64,000 nucleotides of DNA from the NCBI GenBank assembly GCA_036417435.1, contig CM070907.1, positions 55,474,001 to 55,538,000 of the forward strand, given 5' to 3'. Below are positions 1 through 11,565 of this stretch, piece by piece. The first letter of the stretch is position 1; every line of letters begins with the position of its first letter. A program made the translations under genes and the position numbers. The notes beneath the pieces were generated by a model. That model was given only the letters and a program-made list of their open reading frames with translations. It was not told the DNA's origin and searched no databases. This DNA is from Inia geoffrensis (taxonomy: Eukaryota > Chordata > Mammalia > Artiodactyla > Iniidae).

Positions 1-1007
1 CCTGTGCTATACAGTAGATCCTTGTTGATTATCTATTTTATATATAGTAGTGTGTATATGTTAATCCCAAACTCCTAATTTATCCCTCCTCACCCACCTT
101 TCCCCTCTGGTAACCAGAAGTTTGTTTTCTAAGTCTGTGAGTCTGTTTCTGTGTTTTAAATAAGTTCATTTGTATCACTTTTTTTTAGATTCCACATATC
201 AGTGACATCATATAATATTTGATCTTTCACTGTCCAACTTACTTCACTTAGTATGATAATCTTTAGGTCCATCCATGATGCTGCAAATGACATTATTTCA
301 TTCTTTTTTGTGGTTGAGTAATAGTCCATTATATATATATATATATACCACATCTTCTTTATCCATTCATCTGTTGACGGACATTTAGGTTGCTTCCATG
401 TCCTGGCTATTGTAAATAGTGCTGCTATGAACATTGGGGGGCATGTATCTTTGTGAATTACGGTTTTCTCGTAATTTATGCCCAGGAGTGGGGCTGCTGG
501 ATCATATGATAGCCCTATTTTTACTTTTATAAAGGAAACTCCATACTGTTCTCCATAGTGGCTGTACCAATTCACATTCCCACCAACAGTGCAGAAGGGT
601 TCCCTTTTCTCCACACCCTCTCCAGTATTTATTGTTTGTAGACTTTTTGACGATGGCCATTCTGTGTGAGGTGATACCTCATTGTAGTTTTGATTTGTGT
701 TTCTCTAATACTTAGCAGTGTTAAGCATCTTTTCATGTGCCTTTTGGCCATCTGTATGTCTTCTTTAGAGAAATGTCCCTTTAGATCTTCTGCCCATTTT
801 CTGATTGGGTTGTTTGTTGTTTGTTTTTTTGATATTGAGCTGCATGAGCTACTTGTATATTTGGAGATGAATCCCTTGTTGGCTGCATCGTTTGCAAATA
901 TTTTTTCCCATTCTGTGGGTTGTCTTTTCATATTGTTTTTGGTTTCCTTTGCTGTGCAAAATCTTTTAAGTTTAATTAGGTCCCATTTGTTTATTTTTGT
1001 TTTTGTT

Positions 1008-1115
1008 TTGGCCACACCCATGGCATGTGGGACCTTAATTCCCTGACCAGGGATCGAACCCATGTCCCCTGCAGTTGAAGCAGAGTCTTAACCACTGGAC
1101 TGCCAGGGAAGTCCC
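1008..1115 (-). mobile_element. Short CHR-type SINE, antisense
   Basis: Ends in the inverted SINE head '...ccactggactgccagggaagtccc' and contains an inverted Pol III B-box-like GGGATCGAACCC. It is inserted in L1; flanking T-rich copies of TTTATTTTTGTT look like the target-site duplication. Confidence 0.85.
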
Positions 1116-1300
1116 TGTTTTTATTTTTGTTACTCTAGGAGGTGGATCCAAAAATATACTCCTGGATTTATGTCGAAGAGTGCTCTGCCTATGTTTTCCT
1201 CTAACAGTTATATAGTTTCCGGTCTTACATTTAGGTCTTCAATCCATTTTGAGTTTATTTTTGTGTATGGTGTTAGAGAATGTTCTAACTTCATTCTTTT

Positions 1301-1512
1301 TTTTTTTTTTTTTTTTTTTTGTGGTATGCGGGCCTCTCACTGTTGTGGCCTCTCCCGTTGCAGAGCACAGGCTCTGGACACGCAGGCTCAGTGGCCATGG
1401 TTCACGGGCCCAGCCGCTCCACGGCATGTGGGATCTTCTCAGACCGGGGCATGAACCCGGGTCCCCTGCATCGGCAGGCGGACTCTCAACCACTGTGCCA
1501 CCAGGGAAGCCC
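1301..1512 (-). mobile_element. Young CHR-type SINE, antisense
   Basis: Full-length tRNA-derived SINE with poly(T) (inverted tail) at left and the inverted head CCACCAGGGAAGCCC at right. The perfect 15-bp duplication TAACTTCATTCTTTT is at 1286-1300 and 1513-1527. Inserted into the antisense L1 at 1-2175. Confidence 0.93.
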
Positions 1513-2411
1513 TAACTTCATTCTTTTACATGTAGCTGTCCAGCTTTCCCAGCACCACTTGTTGAAGAGACTGTCTTTCTCCATGGTATATTCTTGCCTT
1601 CTTTGTGGTAGATTAATTGGCCATAGGTGCTTGGGCTTATTTCTGGGCTTTCTATCCTGTTCCATTGGTCTGTATTTCTGTTTTTGTGCCAGTACTATAC
1701 TGTTTTGCTGACTGCAGCTTTATAGTATAGTCTGAAGTCAGGGAGCCTGATTCCTCTAGCTCCATTTTTCTTTCTCAAGATTGCTTTGGCTATTCAGGTC
1801 TTTTGTGTTTCCATACAAATTTAAAAATTTTTTTGTTCTAGTTCTGTTAAAAATGCCATTGGTAATTTGATAGGGATTACACTGAATCTGTAGATTGCCT
1901 TGGGTATTACAGTCATTTTGAGAATATTGATTCTTTCAATCCAGGAATATGGTGTATCTTTCCATCTGTTTTGCATCATCTTCGATTTCTTTCATCAGTG
2001 TCTTACCATTTTCAGAGTACAGGTCTTTTGCCTCCTTAGGTAGGTTTATTCCTAGGTATTTTATTCTTTTTGATGTGATGGTAAACGGGATTGTTTCCTT
2101 AAATTCTCCTTCTGATCTTTCATTGTTAGTGTACAGAAATGCAACAGTTTTGTGTGTATTCATTAATGAGCTCTAGTAGTTTTCTGGGCTCAAAATATTG
2201 AAATTATCATTTGATATTACCAACATGCATTTAATGGACAATTAATAGGAGCTGCCTTCACTAAAACATCAGTACCATCATTTTATTGCATGTTAAAGGG
2301 ATATGAACTGGTGCCAATCCTTTTGTAACTTATTTAAAAATTACATGGTAGATAACTGTCAAAAAGGTATCAAGAAGTTTTTTATAATTAAGTATAACAA
2401 AATAAAGCCAC

Positions 2412-2687
2412 AGGGGACTTCCCTGGTAGTCCAAAGCCACAGGGAACTTAAGACTCCACGTTCCCAATGCAAGGGGCCTGGGTTCAATCCCTGGTCAGGG
2501 AATTAGATCCCACATGCCACAACTAAAGATCCCACATGCCACAACAAAGATCCCACGTGCGTCAACTAAAAGATCCTGCATGCCGCAACTAAAAAAAAAA
2601 AGATCCCGCATGCTGCAACAAAGACCCCATGTGCCACAACTAAGACCCAGCGCAACCAAATAAATAAATAAATAAAAATTTAAAAAG
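2412..2687 (+). mobile_element. CHR-type SINE with internal rearrangement
   Basis: Starts with GGGGACTTCCCTGGTAGTCC and has the SINE B box GGTTCAATCCC, then 'gatcccacatgccacaac' units and an A-rich (AAAT)n tail. The duplication TAAAGCCAC flanks it at 2403-2411 and 2688-2696. The expected 'agtggtt' after the head is replaced by a second copy of the flanking AAAGCCACAGGG (2433-2444), and the later 'gatccc..tgc.gcaac' unit is reiterated about four times. Confidence 0.85.
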
Positions 2688-2696
2688 TAAAGCCAC

Positions 2697-3540
2697 CTAC
2701 AGAAAACAAATGAACCACTTAATAAATTATTAGAAGGCAAACAGGAAATAGAACGCTGTCAGCACCTGAAAAGCTGCACACAAGCCTTTTCCCAATTGTA
2801 ATTCCCTCTTTAACAAGTATAACTATTACCTTGACTTTTATATTAATCACTTCCTTATTTTGCTTTATAGCTTAGTTTTACCTTTTATTTTCTTTTTTAG
2901 GTCTCTTTAACCTACTATTGTTCCTCCATCCTTTATTTTTTTTGCAATTTATTTGAGTCACCAAATCAAGTAATTTGATGGTGACTCAATTCTATCATTT
3001 CTGGAGTTTGCTGACTGCACTCCCACATTCCTCTGTCCTTCCTTCCCTGTAAATCATCACTTTAATCTACAGCCTGCAACAGATTCAAGTTCAATTTCTG
3101 TGGCCAAACTACTTCAGTGGTAGTATGTTCTTTATCAAGAGGCATTAATGTCTGATCATCTCTTTTTGTGATGTTAAGAGATGTTAATGCTGAGTATCTA
3201 AAACCTTTTCTTATTAGGGATTACAAAATGATATTCCCATTCTGTCAATCTTCCATCAGTGATTATAAACCCTATAAAAATAAACTTTACTAATTTATTA
3301 TTTTGTTATACAGTGGTACAGTTAATACTGAAAAGTCAGGATTAAAGTTAAATTCGTTTTATTTAACAATTTTCAAAATAATAACTTGGTCTCCACTGGC
3401 ATCCTCCAAAGGTAGCCAGTTTTTCTATTAGTATTATGATGAAGTCATGGATTTAAGACATATTCAATGTGTTTTAATCCACTACAGTTATTATCCTTGT
3501 GATGCTTAAATTGTCCCATCTTAGACAATGGAAACCTTTT
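2697..3540. other. Intronic sequence, no feature recognised
   Basis: AT-rich RSF1 intron between a SINE and an ancient LINE relic. I see no open frame of note, no paired splice signals matching RSF1 and no recognisable repeat. Confidence 0.6.
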
Positions 3541-3780
3541 AAAGTTGGCTCTCGAGTCTTTCTGAAATGACTTTGATACAGTCTACACTACTTGGAATGA
3601 CAGGATGTTTCTTGGCTCATTATGCCCCAGAACTGGAATCAGCCGCTTTTCCAAGACGCCTTGGTTTACTTTTATGGGAAACTGTATTTCAAGACCACGA
3701 TCTGGGTGCTAAAGGATGCTCACTGCTACTGGGTTGGCCATTGTTTTTAAGTCTTTTCAGTGGACAGAGCTAGAAAATAA
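3541..3780 (+). repeat. Ancient LINE relic
   Basis: The stretch '...ctggaatcagccgcttttccaag...ctgctactgggttggcc...cagtggacagagctag' matches the distal part of an old L1M/HAL1-like repeat. A related copy lies at 4146-5310, where '...ttattgctactggggtatcattgttctt...' is the counterpart. Strongly decayed; family name not certain. Confidence 0.6.
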
Positions 3781-4145
3781 TAAAATTAACCCATGAGTTC
3801 ATAATGATATTTGTTTTCCTTAGCTTTTCTGTCTTACATCTTATTTCTTTTTCCCACACTGAGAATCTTGGTTTTCAAGGACACCACAGATGATATAATT
3901 AGAATATCAGTAACTTTTTCCTCATATTATGCACGTTTTCAGAATAACAATGACACCACCATCACCAAAGTGATTTAATGAAAGGTTCACAAGTTTCTTG
4001 CATGTACTCTTCCCATTCTTTCTCCATTTGTGTTGTCTTACTATAGCTCCACTGTGAAAACACATAGCCATTAAAGACTACAAGTTCTCTACATCTGTCA
4101 TTTAGATTTAGTTACATGTAACTACCAAGTTAACGCTCACCCAAC
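3781..4145. other. Intronic sequence, no feature recognised
   Basis: Low-complexity-poor, AT-rich sequence separating two relics of the same ancient LINE. It may be diverged repeat, but I cannot support that. Confidence 0.5.
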
Positions 4146-5310
4146 ATTCTTTTTTAAATCTTTATTTTGAAATAATTTTAGACATATAGATGTGTTACAA
4201 AAATAGTTCAAGTACATCATCACGCTGTTTCCCCTAAGTTAACAACTTACATACTCACAGCACAATGATCAAAACCAGGAAATTAACATTAGTAAAATAG
4301 TATTAAACAGATTTTATTAAATTTTGCCTTTTCCCCCAACCCCCCACCAGATCCTTTCTGTTTGAGGATCCATGTCTCATTTTGTTCTTGTGTTTCCTTA
4401 GTCTCCTCCAATCTGTGACCATTCCTCATTCTTTCCTTGTCTTTTCTGACCTTGACAGTTATTTTGGAGAATACCTCTCAGTTTGGTCTTGTTTGATGTT
4501 TTCTCAAGATTAGATTAAGATATACATTTTTGATGAAAATTTCACAAAAGAAATGTTGTGCATTATATCAGAGGCTACATGATGATGTACATACCTTGAT
4601 CATTCGGTTACGGTGGTATTGGCTGCTCATTCCACGGGAAAGTTAACAATTTCCCCCTTTGTAACAGGTAAATGTCTTGGGGAGATACTTTGAGATTATG
4701 CTAATATCCTGTTTCTCCACAAATTTGCACCCACTAATTTTAGTGTCTGTCAGAGATCTTGCCTGCAACAATTACTACTGCAGTATTTCCATAATGGTAA
4801 ATCTGTATTATTCTCATTCCTTCTACACTGCAGGGAAATGTAGTCCCTGCAGTGCAAAAGGAATTAATTGACATTCACCTGCAGGGAAGACCTGTCCCTT
4901 CACCTCCATTTATTTATTTACTCAATTAGGTACTTATATAAGTAGGAACTTATAGATATTTCTTTTATTCTAAGATTTTAAATCTATCACCATGTAAATT
5001 TGTTGCTAAAACAGTTCTGCTCTCACCACTGAGAGCTCCTTCCAGTTGGCACTGTGTACTACTGAGATGCCTAAATAATTTTTTGAATATGTCCTTAATT
5101 TCTGTCATTCTAAGATATTATAGGCTTATCCTGTATTTTCCCTGCCCATCTCCTGAATCAATATTGTCTTTAAGGGGCACTAGTTCCTTTTAATGGAAAA
5201 CAATATTTTGAAATAAAAATCTAGAAGCTAACGGTGCTTATTGCTACTGGGGTATCATTGTTCTTAGATTCCTCTCATGAACAGAGGTAAGAAATACATG
5301 TACGTATATT
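4146..5310 (+). repeat. Ancient LINE relic, longer copy
   Basis: Contains hallmarks of an old mammalian LINE 3' region: 'tttattttgaaataattttagac', 'acaatgatcaaaaccaggaaattaac', 'gtctcctccaatctgtgac' and 'ttggggagatactttgagattatgc'. Orientation is plus, antisense to RSF1. No coding capacity remains. Confidence 0.65.
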
Positions 5311-6701
5311 AAGCCGTACAAATGAATACATTTATATTTATTTCTATATCACCCACCATTGAGGTTTTGTTAGTCTTTTTGGCTATCTGAAGCTCATTCA
5401 CTAGAAGATCCCTATAAAAAGACTCATGGGAAATTAGGTCTTCGATAGCAGTTTACCTACAGCCTATATCTAAAAGTCAGTTTGGCTAGACATAAAATCT
5501 CTGGTTCACATTTTTGCCCCTTAAATACGTTATGGCATTTTCTTCTGGCATAAGTCATTGCTTTCACATATAGTGATGGCAGTATTATATTCTTTCCCCT
5601 GTAAGTTATAAGTGTTTGTCAGGATTGCCAAAGTACTTTCTTCAAAGCCCAATAATTTTACTAGAATATGTCTTGATGTTGGTTGTTCTGGGTTGATTTT
5701 CCAAGGTACGCGGTGTCTTTTAAATATGTGGTCTCATATCCTTTTTTTATTTCAAGAAGTTTTGTTAAGCATAGTCTTTAGCATTTTTGTCTGTTCCCTT
5801 GCTTTGGTTTTCTTTTTTATGGGCCTCTGTTGGATTTTCATTGCATATCTTCAAATCCTTATCTCTTTCTCTCAAATCTTTATCTCTTTATTCATTTGCT
5901 TTTGTTTTTAACTTTTTAAAAAAACACACACCTTTCCATCTGCTATTTATAAGGGCACTAATTCTTGTGTTTGTTGACTCAGATGTTATTCATAGATTTT
6001 TGAAAAATCAACTCTACTACCTATTAAGTTTTCATATGCTTAGTAAGAATGTCTTTTGGGTAAAAGCTTTCTTTCTCTGCAGTGATGTTATTCTACTTCT
6101 TATTCTCTTTTGTTATTATAATTCTGTGGGATTTGACCTGGATCTTTTTTAAGTTTTTACTTGCTCATTTTTATGGCAAGTAGACAGTTTTTCTAATTTC
6201 ACACCTATAGAGCTCTGCATTTTTTATATTAAAAATTACAGTGATTTATTTTATGAGGTCACCTACCTCTAGCCTTCTCCCATACTTTTATTTGCACCTT
6301 CTTTTTTGCTTGTCTCAATTGTCCCTATTGTACTTAATTTAGATCCTATTCCCAGCAGATTGCACAAAGCTCAGTGTGGAGTTTAGTTCTGGAAGGGAGC
6401 TTTGGCTGGAGAAGTTTGAGAAGTCATAAGGCCTAGAGTACCCGAGTCCCTTTAAGATCTTAATTTCACATACTGTTTATAGTTTTTTATTTTTGCCATC
6501 AATATGTTCCTTTTATAGGGGAATCTGTAGAGAGTAAAAAACCATGCCACTGATATTTTCCAAAAATTATGAATGATAAATTATCACCTTCTGATTCTAG
6601 TCACAACTCAATCAGAAAAGAAAACTTCAACAGTTTCTCTAATCATGAAACGTTTCTTTTTCTTTTCTTCTTCCTCCCTTCTCTCCCTTCCTTCCTTCAT
6701 A
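5311..6701. other. AT-rich intron, probably old LINE-derived in part
   Basis: 5450-6150 has T-rich open stretches on the plus strand, for example hydrophobic Leu/Phe-rich frames at 5612-5911 and 5787-6152. They have no recognisable domain and look like the antisense of an old LINE ('ggctagacataaaatctctggttcacat'). A CT-rich tract lies at 6655-6700. No gene is supported. Confidence 0.45.
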
Positions 6702-7378
6702 GAGTGGAATGAAGAGTTAGTATAATACTAAAAACTAAATAATGATGGTATTCAATTACAAAAATTGTATGAATATCCTGAACATAGATGCCCTGTATAC
6801 GAAACGATTCTTTAAAATTCTATCAGGTGGGGCTTCCCTGGTGGCTCAGTGGTTGAGAATCTGCCTACTAATGCAGGGGACACGGGTTTGAGCCCTGGTC
6901 TGGGAGGGTCCCACATGCCGCGGAGCAACTAGGCCCGTGAGCCACAGCTACTGAGCCTGCGCATCTGGAGCCTGTGCTCCGCAACAAGAGAGGCCGCGAT
7001 AGTGAGAGGCCTGTGCATCGTGAAGGGTGACCCCTGCTTGCCACAACTAGAGAAAGCCCTCGCACAGAAACAAAGACCCAACACAGCAAAAATAAATAAA
7101 TTAATTAATAAACTCCTACCCCCAACATCTTAAAAAAAAAAAAAAAGTGTTGTGAATATCATAAACCAATTTATTAAAAAAAATAAATAAAATAAAAATA
7201 AAATTCTATCAGGCATTTTCAAATTGATAGGATTTTAAAGAATGGTTTTGTATATATAGGGCATCTACATGCAGGATATTCACATAATTCTTGTAACTGA
7301 AGGTCATCATTAAGTTTTCAGTACTGTACTAGTAAACTTTGTTTTAATAATTTATTCTGTAACTAGTCTCTCCACTCT
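6702..7378. mobile_element. Long palindromic (foldback) element split by a SINE
   Basis: Left arm 6702-6826 and right arm about 7214-7378 are imperfect reverse complements. Shared blocks include GAATATCCTG, TAGATGCCCT and ATTCTTTAAAAT. After removing the SINE the centre reads CTATCA, a 13-base loop, then TGATAG. Arms of roughly 105-125 bp and a tiny loop suggest a MITE-like foldback DNA transposon. I could not assign a family or a clean target-site duplication. Confidence 0.75.
6828..7199 (+). mobile_element. Long CHR-type SINE with non-A 3' tail
   Basis: Head GGGCTTCCCTGGTGGCTCAG, long body ending 'aaagacccaacacagcaaaaataaataaa', then a distinctive tail containing CTCCTACCCCCAACATCTT, poly(A), and about 60 further AT-rich bases. 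The duplication AAAATTCTATCAGG is at 6814-6827 and 7200-7213. It sits exactly in the loop of the palindromic element. The same tail occurs in the SINE at 44738-45063. Confidence 0.88.
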
Positions 7379-7442
7379 GTCAATATTACTTCAGGAAGGC
7401 AAAGTAAACAATATTAATTATTCTCCTTAAGACTGAATTCAG

Positions 7443-7701
7443 GGCTTCCCTGGTGGCACAGTGGTTAAGGATCTGCCTGCCAATGCAGAGGACACAGGTT
7501 CGAGCGCTGGTCTGGGAAGATCCCACATGCTGCGGAGCAACTGAGGCCTAGAGCCTGTGCTCCGCAACAAGACAAGCCACCGCAATGAGAAGCCCATGCA
7601 CTGCAACAAAGAGTAGGCCCAGCTTGCCACAACTAAAGCAAGCTCACGCGCAGCAAGGGAGATCCAATGAAGGCAAAAATTAATTAATTAATTAAAAAAC
7701 A
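7443..7701 (+). mobile_element. CHR-type SINE
   Basis: Complete tRNA-derived SINE with a (TTAA)n-rich tail. The 14-bp duplication AAGACTGAATTCAG is at 7429-7442 and 7702-7715. Confidence 0.92.
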
Positions 7702-7715
7702 AAGACTGAATTCAG

Positions 7716-8254
7716 AAAACCTATTTCGGAATGCAGGCCATGACATCCATTTCTAGATACCAAATGCGGTATAGGAAAGTGCACCAGATTATCCCTTAAC
7801 TGCTACATTTCCTATTGAACCAATTTCACAAAAAATGAATAAATCAACTCATAAATTGCGATATCAAAAATGTTTCCATTATATCACCAACCCAATAAAT
7901 TGGAGTCTTTGGGAAAATATTAATTGATAAGGTAAAGATCCTTCCCTGAATGATATTAAAAGTTTTAATCCCTCCCCCCACCAAAGCTTCTTAGCATCAC
8001 ACCATGACTAGGCCATCTATGTTCCATGGGCTAAGAAAACCTTTTTTCCTTCTCCTGAGAACTTGACTGTTGGTTAAGCTCTGCTCCTCTTATAAACCAA
8101 AAACTGGAATGTCAACTCCATCACTAGGCCACAGAGCTCATGTTATCAGTAACATCTAACTGACGAACTAAATCTGGATTGAGAAACAAAAAAAAAAAGT
8201 AAGGCACTGAGAACAGTGTTGGCACATTGTGATGATATACGTGTCAGCTATTTT
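7716..8254. other. Intronic sequence, no feature recognised
   Basis: Single-copy-looking AT-rich intron; no open frame or repeat that I recognise. Confidence 0.55.
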
Positions 8255-8390
8255 ATCCACTAAAACGTAAGCTTCACGAAAGCAAGGATTTTAGTCTGCT
8301 TTGTTTACTAAATTCCCATGCCTAAAATCATGTCTGGCACATAGTAGGTGCACAATAAGTATCTGTCGAATGAATAAGAATTATTTTGCT
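8255..8390 (+). repeat. L2 LINE fragment
   Basis: Characteristic L2 3' end: 'gtaagcttcacgaaagcaaggattttagtctg...atgtctggcacatagtaggtgcacaataagtatctgtcgaatgaataag'. Ancient mammalian repeat. Confidence 0.85.
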
Positions 8391-9039
8391 GTTAGAATAA
8401 GAGAAACAGAAGAGACACTATCTAAGAGAAAGAAAAAAACCAGAGAACTAAATGTCTTGCTCCTCCCCTCCTTTGCTTTTTCAAGAGATGTCCTGCCCTA
8501 CAGACTTTATTTCAATTGTACTGAGAGTCAGAACATCAGCATTCACTGAGAAATATTTTCAGAAACAGCTGTACGAAAGCCTTTGTTGTCCATTGGCCCT
8601 CTGCATCCCCAGATAGAAAATATTCAGAAAAAAAATTCCCGAAAGTCCCAAAAAGCGAAATTTGAATTTGCCACACACAGGCAACTATTCACATAGCATT
8701 CACATTGTATTAGGTATTATAAGTAATCTATGGATGATTTAAATGAAGTACATGGGAGGATGTGCATAGGTGATATGCAAATACTATTCTATTTTATATA
8801 AGGGACTTGAGCCTTCTTGGATTTTGGTATCGGCAGAGGTTCTGGGAGCAATCCCCAGAGAGACCAAGGGATGACCATGTTTGTTTTCAAGGTTAGGAGA
8901 AGACTGCCTTTATAACCTTGATACTCAAACTGTGGTCCTCTGACCAGCAGCATCAACATCAACTTGGCCTCTGTAAAAATGGTGAATCAAGTAAATCACT
9001 AGGTAAACATCATGCATATTAAAATTTGAGAAGTACAGT
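8391..9039. other. Intronic sequence, no feature recognised
   Basis: The frame at 8301-8549 starts inside the L2 fragment and has no domain. Nothing else is supported here. Confidence 0.5.
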
Positions 9040-9300
9040 TCTAGATCACTCTAGTCAAGGGCAGAGGCTTTACAAGGATCAGAGTTCAAATCTCGATTCT
9101 GACATATTATTATCTATATGACTTGGGCAAGCTTATAAACTTCCCAATTCCTTCATCTGTAAAACTGAAATAATAATAGTAGTACCTCAAAGAGCTGCTA
9201 ATCCTTTTATTAAGAGGATTAAATAAAAATGCACATGAAGCATTTGGTAGGCTGCAAAGAAGGAGGACAGGCCCAATAAGTGTTAGTTGGTGTTATTGCT
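9040..9300 (+). repeat. MIR SINE, sense
   Basis: Decayed MIR: 'agttcaaatctcgattctgac...gacttgggcaagctt...ttccttcatctgtaaaactgaaataataatagtagtacctcaaag...gaggattaaat'. Confidence 0.8.
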
Positions 9301-10510
9301 GAAATTCCCCCTCTCCTATAAGACCCCCAACAGTGAAATGTTAGAATTAAATACAAGAAAGAGCTTTACTTTATTGAGGAAATAGTTTGCTTTTCTTTCT
9401 AATTTAAACTATACAATGACCCCCCCCCCTTCAAAATCAGTGTAAAATTTAAGTTCACTTAATAGGAATAACTGCCTCTTAAATTTCTATTGCCTTGACC
9501 TCTTTGGTCTTGATTTAAATACACTGGAGAAGAAGCAAACAGAGGAATGAATGACCAAATGAATATTAAGTCTCAACTCAGAACTAATCCTTAGGGATGC
9601 TACTAAAAAAATCTGGAAAATTCAATAACATTATATAGTAAACTTGAAAATTGCTAAGAAAGTAAATCTTAATGGTTCTCATCACAAGAAAAAGTTTTTT
9701 GTAACTTTGTATGGAGACAGATAATTATTAAATTTATTGTGGTGATCATTTCACAAGGCATACAGTGTCAAATCATTATGTTGTGCCCCTGAAATGAATA
9801 ATAATGTTATATGTCAATTATGCTTCAATTTAGAAACATCTTAAAATTCAATAGTGGGTTTAGACTACTTTAAAATTATTGTTTTACTGATGTAGGCTAC
9901 AAACTGAATTTTAAGATATAGAAAAGAATTTTTCAAATGAGAAATACGGCTTATGAGTAAGACCACCAAAGATATTTGAAATCATATAAACACTGGTTAA
10001 AGGAGGACAATAAACAGGATTTTTGCTAAAAGCAATGCTTAGTATGTACGAACATTATAGCCTACATTAAAAGGCATAATTACTTGTTTGTATACAATGC
10101 TTGCAGCTAGGGGATGACTTTATGGTTAATTCCCTCAAAGCAGCGAATAAGGTAAAAACATATTGCTTTCAGATTCTAATCAAAACAGTAAAGGAAAACT
10201 AACAGTAGAGGAAGAAAGCATAATAAGGAGAGCAAATTCTCTCCCCTGTCATTAAAAGGTATGTTATCAACAAAAAGTATTAACTAAAATGATGTTAGAC
10301 AAAATTTCAGTTGGTTTCTCTGCTTCAAGAAAAGTTAGAACTTGGTTCTGTCCTTCTGAAGAGGTTACGATTTGATCTGCTCAGTTAAGCATATTAGGAA
10401 ACTCAATCAGGAAATCAAGTTTAATAATTATAATTCTTGTAGACTTAAGGATTTGCTAAGGGCAACCCAAAACAAAACAAATAAACAAAGAAAACCAATC
10501 CACACCACAC
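9301..10510. other. AT-rich intron with one old L1 3' end
   Basis: 9680-9845 resembles an ancient L1 3' terminus ('gtggtgatcatttcacaaggcatacagtgtcaaatcattatgttgtgcccctgaaa...atgtcaattatgcttcaattt'), plus strand. A poly(C) run lies at 9421-9431. No gene seen in the rest. Confidence 0.6.
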
Positions 10511-11565
10511 ACACACAAACAATTAAAGAATTGGCAAAGGACTTGAATAGATATTTTTCCAGAGAAGATATACAAATGGCTAAGTACATTGAAAGGTGTT
10601 CAACATCATTAGTCATTATGAAACGGCAAATCAAAACCACAGATAGGGCTTCCCTGGTGGTGCTGTGGTTGAGAGTCTGCCTGCCGATGCAGGGGATACA
10701 GGTTCGTGTCCCGGTCCAGGAAGATCCCACATGCCGCAGAGCGGCTGGGCCCGTGAGCCATGGCCGCTGAGCCTGCACGTCCGGAGCCTGTGCTCCGCAA
10801 CGGGAGAGGCCACAGCAGTGAGAGGCCCGCGTACCGCAAAAAAAACCCACCACAGATACCACTTCACATCCATTAGAATGGCTATTATTTTAAAACAAAG
10901 AAAAGAAAAGAAAGTGACAAGTGATGTGTACCTTGTGAAAAAATTGGAACCCTTATGCATTATTGGTAGGAATGTAAAACAGTGCAGTGGCTGTAGAAAA
11001 CGGTATGGCAGAGCCTCAAAAAATTAAAAACAGAACTATCATCAGATCCAGTAATTCTACTTCAGGTATATACCCAGAAGAAGTGAAAGCAGATATCTAT
11101 ACACCCACTTTCATAGCAGCAGTATTCTCAACAGAAAAACGGTAGAAGAAACCCAAGCATCCAGTGACAGATGAATACATAAAATGTGGTAGATACACAC
11201 AATGGAATATCAGCCTTAAAAAGCAAAAACTCTGATACTTGGATGAACACTGAAGACATTAAGCTCAATGAAAATGAGACAATCACAAATGGACAAATGC
11301 TGCCATGATTTCTCTGAAATAAGGTTCCTAGAGTTAATCAAATTCATAGAGAAAGAAAGTAGAATGATGGATGCCTGGGGCTGAAGGGAGGAGGAAAGGG
11401 GAATTACTGTTTAATGAGTACACAGTTTCAGTTGGGGGAGGTAAGTCTGGAGATGAATGGTGGTGACAGTTGCACAACAACACAAATGAACTTAATGCTA
11501 TAGAACTGTACACTTAAAAATGGTTAAAATTTTGTTATGTATATTTTACCACAATAATTTTTAAA
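10511..11565 (+). mobile_element. Old L1 3' end, sense to plus strand
   Basis: Translates in broken frames to the L1 ORF2p C-terminus (NRYFSREDIQMAKYIERCSTS) and ends in an old L1 3' UTR ('actgtacacttaaaaatggttaaaattttgttatgta'). Split by the SINE at 10646-10848. It lies about 290 bp downstream of RSF1 exon 5 in the gene's direction, and is antisense to the gene. Confidence 0.85.
10646..10848 (+). mobile_element. Young CHR-type SINE
   Basis: Full-length, 3' A8 tail, flanked by ACCACAGATA at 10636-10645 and 10849-10858. Inserted in the old L1. Confidence 0.92.

Larger units (their letters stand above)
1..2175 (-). mobile_element. L1 retrotransposon, 3' part, antisense
   Basis: The reverse complement encodes the C-terminal part of L1 ORF2p with several breaks, including peptides such as GLSYDPAAPLLGI and [15 protein letters not shown]. 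The element runs off the left edge, so its poly(A) end is not seen. It ends near 2175 inside ORF2 and is therefore 5'-truncated. Two SINEs (1008-1115 and 1301-1512) interrupt it. Sequence is close to the long L1 at 26.3-32.1 kb, so it is the same general cetartiodactyl L1 lineage. It lies in an intron of RSF1, in the same orientation as the gene. Confidence 0.9.

Noticed and set aside
1239..1493. Many 60-120-codon frames such as SGHGSRAQPLHGMWDLPRPG
   Set aside because: These are the six-frame translations of CHR-type SINEs repeated throughout the window, not genes. The same applies to frames at 10609, 12365, 20425, 23166, 36513, 41543, 42359, 44508 and 62239.
5612..6152. Hydrophobic Phe/Leu-rich frames resembling membrane proteins
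   Set aside because: Produced by T-rich antisense LINE-like DNA; overlapping frames, no conserved motif, no promoter or splice context.
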